Positions 6,787 through 11,099 of a stretch of DNA of 11,099 bases are shown here, piece after piece. Both the position numbers and the translations under genes were made by a program. Numbering within the stretch: the stretch's first letter is position 1; each line of letters begins with the position of its first letter. Source of the DNA: an uncultured Prevotellaceae bacterium (GTDB lineage Bacteria > Bacteroidota > Bacteroidia > Bacteroidales > Bacteroidaceae); contig CAMZHB010000026.1 in the NCBI GenBank assembly GCA_947306605.1, positions 1 to 11,099 of the forward strand, given 5' to 3'. Under the pieces are notes generated by a model. That model saw only the letters and a program-made list of their open reading frames with translations, had not been told where the DNA came from and did no database searches.

Positions 6787-7560
6787 TTACTTGATGTTTT
6801 GCTTGATGCGTTCAATATATTTTTGGAGTGCCGTGGCATCCTTGCGGTCAATGATGTCTATGAGCGACTTCAGTTCCTGACGGATTTGAGCCACCTGATC
6901 GCTGGTGCGGGGATTGAATAAGATTTCGCGCAGCAACGCTTCGTCTTCGCCCAACACGCCTTTGGCTATGGCCATATGACGCTTGAATGTGGTACCCGGC
7001 GCATCCTGGTGCTTCATAACGGCGGCAAAAACAAACGTGGACACGAAGGGAATGGACAACGAGTATGCCACTATTTCGTCGTGCTCGGCAAAGGAATACT
7101 CACAAATGTTAAGACCGAGACGGCTGTAAAGGTCGCGGAAGAAGATGCGCCCCATGTAGTCGCCTTCGTTGATGATGATGGCATTCTCATTGCTCAATGC
7201 ACCGAGGTTGGCAAAAGTGGGGCCGAACATGGGGGGCGTGGAGACGTAGCGGAAACCGCATGAGTTGTAGTATTCCTTCAGATTCGTCTTCACCGACGCA
7301 ATGTCGCTCAGTATACAGTCGGACGAGAGATATGGCGTCACGGTTTTGAAAACATCTATCGTATAATTGAGCGAAACGGCATTAACGACGAATTCAGGAT
7401 TGAATGTACCAATCTCGTCGAGCGAAGTGAAACGTTGCGTGTTATACATAAAGCGCAAACGCCTGGGGTCGACATCATAAACGGCTACCTCATGCTCAAA
7501 ATTCAGCAGGTCTACAAAGAACGAACCCATCTTGCCTGCCCCTAAAATCAAGATTCTCAT
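6787..7560 (-). CDS. tyrA: Prephenate dehydrogenase with altered catalytic motif
   Basis: TyrA oxidatively decarboxylates prephenate to 4-hydroxyphenylpyruvate, the tyrosine branch. The 257-residue protein has the Rossmann signature ILGAGKMGSFF (5-15), SDIASVKTNL (85-94) and the all-helical C-terminal part with EHDEIVAYSLSIPF. It is monofunctional: no chorismate mutase or ACT domain. The conserved substrate-binding motif, normally HPMFGP, reads STPPMFGP: Pro109 (CCC, plus-strand 7234-7236) stands where the catalytic His is expected (His197 in E. coli TyrA). The frame is otherwise intact. A CAC to CCC change, or a sequencing error beside a run of six C's, would explain it. Start ATG lies 6 nt after the upstream stop; threonine aldolase follows after 6 nt. 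Confidence 0.93.
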   Translation of the reverse strand: MRILILGAGKMGSFFVDLLNFEHEVAVYDVDPRRLRFMYNTQRFTSLDEIGTFNPEFVVNAVSLNYTIDVFKTVTPYLSSDCILSDIASVKTNLKEYYNSCGFRYVSTPPMFGPTFANLGALSNENAIIINEGDYMGRIFFRDLYSRLGLNICEYSFAEHDEIVAYSLSIPFVSTFVFAAVMKHQDAPGTTFKRHMAIAKGVLGEDEALLREILFNPRTSDQVAQIRQELKSLIDIIDRKDATALQKYIERIKQNIK

Positions 7561-7566
7561 ATTTGT

Positions 7567-8634
7567 CTACTTGTTAATCAATTCAATCTGCTGACGTACA
7601 CTTTCGGAGTGAATCGCCTCGAAAACTGTCTTCATGAATTCACCGCTCATACCGCAAAGCACTCCCTGCGCCCCACGTTTGTTGAGAATTTCGTTGTAAC
7701 GTCCGGGCTGCACCACGGCCACATTGTGTTCTTTCTTATAACGCGCAATCTCGCGACTTACCCGCATACGTTTCGACAGGAGTTCTATGAGTTTATTGTC
7801 CATTTCGTCAATTTGGCTGCGCAATGTGGACAGACTTTCTGTTGTGTCGCCTATGCTGCGGATTACCAGTTTGTCAAGGATGAACGCCAGCACATCAGGC
7901 GTCACCTGTTGTTGGGCGTCACTCCAAGCTTCGTCGGGATTGCAGTGACTCTCAATAATGAGGCCGTCGAAGCCCAAGTCCATAGCCTGTTGGGAAAGCG
8001 GGGCCACCAGTTCGCGACGGCCGCCGATGTGACTCGGGTCACAAATAATCGGAAGATTGGGTATGCGGCGACGCAGTTCAATCGGAATGTGCCACATAGG
8101 CAGATTGCGGTAGATGCTCTTGTCGTATGACGTAAAACCACGGTGAATGGCAGCCAAACGTGTGATGCCGGCGCCGTTCAAACGTTGCATACCCCCTATC
8201 CAGAGTTCCAGGTCGGGGTTTACGGGATTCTTATACATCACAGGCACATCCACGCCTTTCAATGCATCGGCAATGTCCTGCACAGCAAACGGATTAGCTG
8301 TGGTACGGGCACCTAACCACAGCATATCCACACCAGCAGCCAAGGCCTGTTCCACATGCTTCGGAGTTGCCACTTCAGTGCAAACAATCATATCCAGTTC
8401 TTCTTTCACACGCTTCAGCCAAGGCAGAGCTTTTTCGCCGTGGCCCTCGAAACCTCCGGGTTTCGTGCGAGGTTTCCACACTCCTGCACGCAATACTTTG
8501 ATACCGTTGTCGCGCAACTGACGGGCAGCGTTCATCAATTGATCCTCGCTCTCCGCACTGCACGGACCGGCTATCACCAGCGGTCGTTCTGTCGAGACTC
8601 CCTGTAAATTCAATGGTTTTAAATTCAGTTCCAT
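7567..8634 (-). CDS. 3-Deoxy-7-phosphoheptulonate (DAHP) synthase fused to chorismate mutase
   Basis: This 355-residue protein combines the first step of the shikimate pathway (PEP + erythrose-4-phosphate to DAHP) with conversion of chorismate to prephenate. The N-terminal DAHP synthase (about 1-255) is of the KDO8P-synthase-like type I-beta family: AGPCSAES (22-29), KPRTKPGGF (54-62), LWLGART (105-111), KNPVNPD (135-141), CDPSHIGGRRE (198-208) and ESHCNPDEAWSDAQQQ (228-243). The C-terminal AroQ-type mutase (about 265-355) has LRSQIDEMDNKLIELLSKRM (271-290) and EIARYKKEH. The mutase at the C-terminus is the arrangement known from Porphyromonas; there it confers feedback control by prephenate. 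It is the only chorismate mutase in the operon, so it feeds both PheA and TyrA. One nucleotide separates it from the preceding stop. Confidence 0.95.
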   Translation of the reverse strand: MELNLKPLNLQGVSTERPLVIAGPCSAESEDQLMNAARQLRDNGIKVLRAGVWKPRTKPGGFEGHGEKALPWLKRVKEELDMIVCTEVATPKHVEQALAAGVDMLWLGARTTANPFAVQDIADALKGVDVPVMYKNPVNPDLELWIGGMQRLNGAGITRLAAIHRGFTSYDKSIYRNLPMWHIPIELRRRIPNLPIICDPSHIGGRRELVAPLSQQAMDLGFDGLIIESHCNPDEAWSDAQQQVTPDVLAFILDKLVIRSIGDTTESLSTLRSQIDEMDNKLIELLSKRMRVSREIARYKKEHNVAVVQPGRYNEILNKRGAQGVLCGMSGEFMKTVFEAIHSESVRQQIELINK

Positions 8635-8635
8635 A

Positions 8636-9829
8636 TTATTGCTCTTTTATTAAATTCAACGCTTTCACCCGTTGCAGGGCCATTTCCAGTTGTTCATTCT
8701 TTGCACAGAGAGAAATGCGCACATAACGTTCACCGTTGCTTCCGAATATAAAGCCCGGAGTGATGAACACTTTGGCTTCGTTGAGCACCTTCTCTGTCAG
8801 TTCCTCGCAGGTATCATAGCCATCGGGAATACGTCCCCATAGGAACATTCCCACTTGGCCGGGATCGTAGCTACACCCCAAAGCCGCCATGATGGCTTCG
8901 GCTGTTTGGCGGCGCGAGCTATAACGTTTCACATTGGCCTCGCTATGCCATTCGTCGCTATTGTTGTATGCTTCTACAGCCGCCAACTGAAGTGCGCGGA
9001 ACGTTCCGCTGTCTATGTTCGACTTCACTTTGACTATCCACTGTACAAACTGTGCATTGGTGGCCAACAGTCCCACGCGCCAACCCGGCATATTGTGACT
9101 CTTCGACATTGAGTTAAACTCGATACAGCAATCCTTCGCTCCGCTCACTTGCAACAGACTAATGGGCTTCTCATTCAAAATAAAGCTGTATGGATTGTCA
9201 TTCACGACAACAATACCTTTACGACGGGCGAAGTCCACCAGCTGTTCGTATGTCCGCATCTGTGCATTGGCTCCCGTAGGCATATTGGGATAATTGGTCC
9301 ACATCAGTTTAACACGGCTCAAGTCCATACTTTCCAGGATATCGAAGTCAGGTTGCCAACTGTTTTCTGGCAGTAAATCGTAGTTCACCACCTCACACCC
9401 CAGCAGTCGCGACAGCGAGGTATAGGTAGGATAGCCGGGATTCGGCACCAGCACTTGGTCACCTGGATTACACAGCGCCAAGGTGACGTGCAGGATACCC
9501 TCTTTCGATCCAATAAGCGGCTGTATCTCGGTTGCGGCATCCAGTTTCACACCGTACCAACGGTCGTACCAGCTGGCCATGGCCTGCCGCAGTTCAGGGA
9601 TGCCCACCGTAGGTTGGTAGCCGTGGGCATCAGCCTTGCGTGCCTCGCGGCACAACGTCTCCACCGTCTCGTCGGAAGGCGGCATGTCAGGACTGCCTAT
9701 GGCCAGGCTGATGATGTCCTCGCCGGCAGCGCGGCGCCGGGCTATTTCCTTCAGTTTACGACTGAAATAGTATTCACTTACCTGCTGCAATCGCGCGGCA
9801 GGACGCACTTCAATGTTGGTCGGCTTCAT
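8636..9829 (-). CDS. Class I/II PLP aminotransferase, probable aromatic amino acid transaminase
   Basis: This 397-residue protein is a fold-type I aminotransferase of the aspartate aminotransferase superfamily. Motifs: SLAIGSPDMPPS, GYQPTVGIPELRQAM, NPGYPTY, YPNMPTG (normally YPNNPTG), VVNDNPYS with Asp211 (PLP ring nitrogen), SMSKSHNMPGWRVG with PLP lysine Lys243 and Arg251, and YVRISLC with the carboxylate-binding Arg371. The family includes LL-diaminopimelate and aspartate aminotransferases, so specificity cannot be read from sequence. Its place between pheA and DAHP synthase suggests it transaminates phenylpyruvate and 4-hydroxyphenylpyruvate to Phe and Tyr. The ATG at 9829 overlaps the end of pheA by 20 nt; a TTG three codons upstream is less likely. 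Overlap suggests translational coupling. Confidence 0.93.
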   Translation of the reverse strand: MKPTNIEVRPAARLQQVSEYYFSRKLKEIARRRAAGEDIISLAIGSPDMPPSDETVETLCREARKADAHGYQPTVGIPELRQAMASWYDRWYGVKLDAATEIQPLIGSKEGILHVTLALCNPGDQVLVPNPGYPTYTSLSRLLGCEVVNYDLLPENSWQPDFDILESMDLSRVKLMWTNYPNMPTGANAQMRTYEQLVDFARRKGIVVVNDNPYSFILNEKPISLLQVSGAKDCCIEFNSMSKSHNMPGWRVGLLATNAQFVQWIVKVKSNIDSGTFRALQLAAVEAYNNSDEWHSEANVKRYSSRRQTAEAIMAALGCSYDPGQVGMFLWGRIPDGYDTCEELTEKVLNEAKVFITPGFIFGSNGERYVRISLCAKNEQLEMALQRVKALNLIKEQ

Positions 9830-10646
9830 ATTCTCCAAGAATTCTTATTTGACGGGTCAACGGACGGATGGCCTCGATGCATTGGCGGTAACGCCCGGCA
9901 TCGGTGAAGGTCACATCCACATAGAACAGGTATTCCCATTCGTGACCTATAATTGGCAACGACTGTATTTTGGTCATATTGATGTCATAAAAGGACAATA
10001 CACTCAGCACATGGCTCAGTTGTCCCTTCTCATGAGGTACGGCAAACACCAGACTGGCTTTGTCAATCTTTCGACCGCCCCTTACCTCGGCAACGCTCCA
10101 CGGGTCGCACAGACAAAGGAAACGCGTGAAATTATGCTTATTGTCCTCAATGGCCTCCCGCAACACTTTCATATTATATATAGGTGCGGCGTGCTTCGAA
10201 CAGATGGCGGCGTGACCGCGCAGGCGTTCGCGGCTAATTTTCTCGGCAGCACCGGCCGTGTCGTCGGTTTCCACCATTTTGCAGCCGGGCCATTGCTTCA
10301 GAAAGCGGCGGCATTGCATCAGAGCCACGGGATGCGAATCGATTTCACAGATATCGTCCCCGTTGTCCTCGGGCAGACAGAGCAGGCTGTGCTCGATGTG
10401 CAACTTGTGCTCGCCCACCACCGTAAGGTTTGACTCGCGCAGCAGTTCGTAATTGTGAAGCAAACTGCCGGCAATGGTATTCTCAATGGCCATCATGGCC
10501 ACCAGGGCCGGGTCCTTGCGCATGGCTTCGAAAAGGTCCTCAAAGGTGTCACAGCACACCAGTTCTATCTCCTCGTCATGGAAAAACTCGTGGGCCGCAA
10601 TGTCGTGGAACGAGCCCTCTATACCCTGTATTGCCACTCTTTTCAT
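9810..10646 (-). CDS. pheA: Prephenate dehydratase with C-terminal ACT domain
   Basis: PheA converts prephenate to phenylpyruvate, the phenylalanine branch. The 278-residue monofunctional protein has no mutase domain. Catalytic-domain motifs: IQGIEGSFHD (6-15), AIENTIAGS (53-61), SHPVAL (104-109), DDTAGAAEKIS (128-138) and the catalytic NFTRF (172-176, Thr174). The ACT domain (about 198-270) starts SLVFAVPHEKGQLSHVL and carries TKIQSLPIIGHEWEYLF, the region that binds Phe for feedback inhibition in relatives. ATG at 10646 (MKRVAIQG) is chosen; an in-frame extension from a TTG at 10682 would start inside the leader terminator. It is the first structural gene of the operon, about 190 nt downstream of the promoter and behind an attenuator. 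Confidence 0.96.
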   Translation of the reverse strand: MKRVAIQGIEGSFHDIAAHEFFHDEEIELVCCDTFEDLFEAMRKDPALVAMMAIENTIAGSLLHNYELLRESNLTVVGEHKLHIEHSLLCLPEDNGDDICEIDSHPVALMQCRRFLKQWPGCKMVETDDTAGAAEKISRERLRGHAAICSKHAAPIYNMKVLREAIEDNKHNFTRFLCLCDPWSVAEVRGGRKIDKASLVFAVPHEKGQLSHVLSVLSFYDINMTKIQSLPIIGHEWEYLFYVDVTFTDAGRYRQCIEAIRPLTRQIRILGEYEADQH

Positions 10647-10667
10647 GCTACTGTTTTGTTTTTTAGC

Positions 10668-10704
10668 AAAAATCCCGCTCAAACTCCGTGGAGTGTGAGC
10701 GGGA
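10668..10704 (-). terminator. Leader terminator (attenuator) upstream of pheA
   Basis: On the minus strand a 9-bp GC-rich stem (TCCCGCTCA / TGAGCGGGA) is extended, past one mismatch, by a 4-bp upper stem closing a 4-nt loop (10687-10690). It spans 10673-10704 and is followed at once by five T's (10668-10672). Its 3' end lies 22 nt before the pheA ATG and downstream of the promoter, so it can only act on the operon's own transcript: a conditional terminator. Confidence 0.88.
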
Positions 10705-10758
10705 CTTTCCGATGTTTATTGGTCTTTGTCTTATGCACGCGCTGCCTCGCTTCACTCC
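10690..10758 (-). promoter_or_regulatory. Antiterminator pairing segments of the pheA leader
   Basis: Minus-strand GGAGTGAAGCGAGG (10758-10745) can pair with CCCGCTCACACTCC (10703-10690), the 5' arm of the terminator. The pairing gives GGAGTG/CACTCC (6 bp), a small internal loop, AGCG/CGCT (4 bp) and possibly one or two more G-C pairs. The first segment mimics the terminator's own 3' arm (GGAGTTTGAGCGGG). It contains the stop codon of the leader peptide (10752-10754), so a ribosome at the stop would cover it, while one stalled at the Phe/Tyr codons would leave it free. Folding is by eye. Confidence 0.7.
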
Positions 10759-10811
10759 GTCACTGGCGTAAAGTAATAGTAGTAAAAGCTAAACACTGCG
10801 TTTTGAAACAT
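10752..10811 (-). CDS. Phe/Tyr-rich leader peptide of the aromatic operon
   Basis: A 19-codon ORF, MFQNAVFSFYYYYFTPVTE, starts about 27 nt after the predicted transcription start and stops 47 nt before the terminator stem. It has Phe at 2, 7, 9 and 14 and Tyr at 10-13; codons 7-14 (10770-10793) read TTT AGC TTT TAC TAC TAT TAC TTT. This mirrors the operon's products. Leader peptides of this kind act in cis: the speed of translation, set by charged tRNA-Phe and tRNA-Tyr, decides whether the terminator forms. The ribosome-binding signal is weak (AAGAAG seven bases before ATG). No E. coli PheL homology is claimed. Confidence 0.85.
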   Translation of the reverse strand: MFQNAVFSFYYYYFTPVTE

Positions 10812-10841
10812 TTTGTCTTCTTACTATTTCGTTTCTGAATG

Positions 10842-10872
10842 CAAAATTACACCTTTCCCAACAAACTGACAA
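10842..10872 (-). promoter_or_regulatory. Promoter of the pheA-aminotransferase-DAHPS-tyrA-aldolase operon
   Basis: TAATTTTG on the minus strand (10842-10849) matches the -7 consensus TAnnTTTG, with TTG (10870-10872) 20 bp upstream as a possible -33 element. Transcription would begin near 10838, giving a leader of about 190 nt that holds the leader peptide, the antiterminator segment and the terminator. Confidence 0.65.
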
Positions 10873-11040
10873 CTTTTTCGCCGATTTTTTATCATAATAA
10901 TCGTCTCAAGCCCTCAAAATCACTAAAAAGTCTCTTGTCGGGCCTTCTCGGCAACATGTGTCCACACCATGCAAAAGCTGAAACAGATGTTGTCCGGGCG
11001 AAAGCACATATAACGTTACAAAGGTCGGACTTCGGAACGC
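10873..11040. other. Intergenic DNA upstream of the aromatic operon
   Basis: No ORF or RNA gene is recognised. The part near the promoter is AT-rich; a weak imperfect hairpin (TTGTCG...CGGCAA, 10936-10953) is not followed by a T-tract. The region runs into repeat copy C at the window edge. Confidence 0.5.
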
Positions 11041-11043
11041 AAA

Positions 11044-11099
11044 GGCGGCGTCTCAAAATGTTGAGACGCCGCTTCTGTTTTGTGAAACGTCCGTTGCGG
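11044..11099 (-). repeat. 21-bp-periodic repeat element, copy C (cut by window edge)
   Basis: A 21-nt unit (11051-11071) and a 22-nt unit (11072-11093) are followed by the start of another. The centre is a hairpin: GCGGCGTCTCAA (11045-11056), 4-nt loop, TTGAGACGCCGC (11061-11072), then T-rich TTCTGTTTTG. Compared with copies A and B the core differs mainly by compensated changes: GTCTC paired with GAGAC in place of GTTTC paired with GAAAC. The element may continue beyond the window. Confidence 0.7.

Noticed and set aside
10647..10682. Longer pheA frame from a TTG at 10682
   Set aside because: It would start within the leader terminator hairpin and add 12 residues before MKRVAIQG, the normal family N-terminus.
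10800..10812. TTTTGAAAC next to the leader-peptide start as a fourth repeat copy
   Set aside because: Only nine bases match and there is no ACGCCG continuation or 21-bp neighbour; chance is enough.
10936..10953. Hairpin TTGTCG...CGGCAA as a terminator or riboswitch
   Set aside because: The stem is short and imperfect, with no T-tract and no recognisable aptamer.

Overview
The window looks like a chromosomal segment of a Bacteroidales bacterium, probably of the Bacteroides/Prevotella group. Three things support this: TAnnTTTG-type -7 promoter elements in front of four transcription units, an Fkp-type bifunctional fucokinase/GDP-fucose pyrophosphorylase, and a DAHP synthase with a C-terminal chorismate mutase domain in an aromatic amino acid operon. 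No phage, transposase, CRISPR array, tRNA or rRNA was seen.

Layout. (1) 1-354, minus: the 5' part of a fasciclin-domain (FAS1) lipoprotein gene, cut by the window edge, with its promoter at 415-443. (2) 497-2771, minus: pta-ackA, the acetyl-CoA to acetate ATP-yielding pair, ending in an intrinsic terminator that overlaps the last ackA codons. (3) 2772-3073: a divergent intergenic region with a promoter facing each way and a 21-bp-periodic repeat between them. (4) 3074-5668, plus: fkp, salvage of L-fucose to GDP-fucose. (5) 5669-5742: a short convergent intergenic region filled by a second copy of the repeat, which forms a near-perfect hairpin. (6) 5743-10646, minus: a tightly packed operon transcribed in the order pheA, aminotransferase, DAHP synthase/chorismate mutase, tyrA, threonine aldolase. 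(7) 10647-11099: the operon's leader and promoter, then a third copy of the repeat at the window edge.

The most interesting region is the leader of the aromatic operon. On the minus strand, a TAnnTTTG promoter is followed by a 19-codon ORF, MFQNAVFSFYYYYFTPVTE, with 4 Phe and 4 Tyr codons, seven of the eight within codons 7-14. Next comes a segment that can pair with the 5' arm of a strong intrinsic terminator just before pheA. This has the complete logic of ribosome-mediated attenuation, here sensing Phe and Tyr together for an operon that makes both.

Other points: tyrA encodes Pro where the catalytic His of the HPMFGP motif is expected (residue 109). The three intergenic repeats belong to one family built on 21-bp units with the core TTTTGAAACGCCG. 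Fkp appears to lack most of the linker between its two catalytic domains. AckA has an unusual C-terminal tail encoded partly by its terminator.
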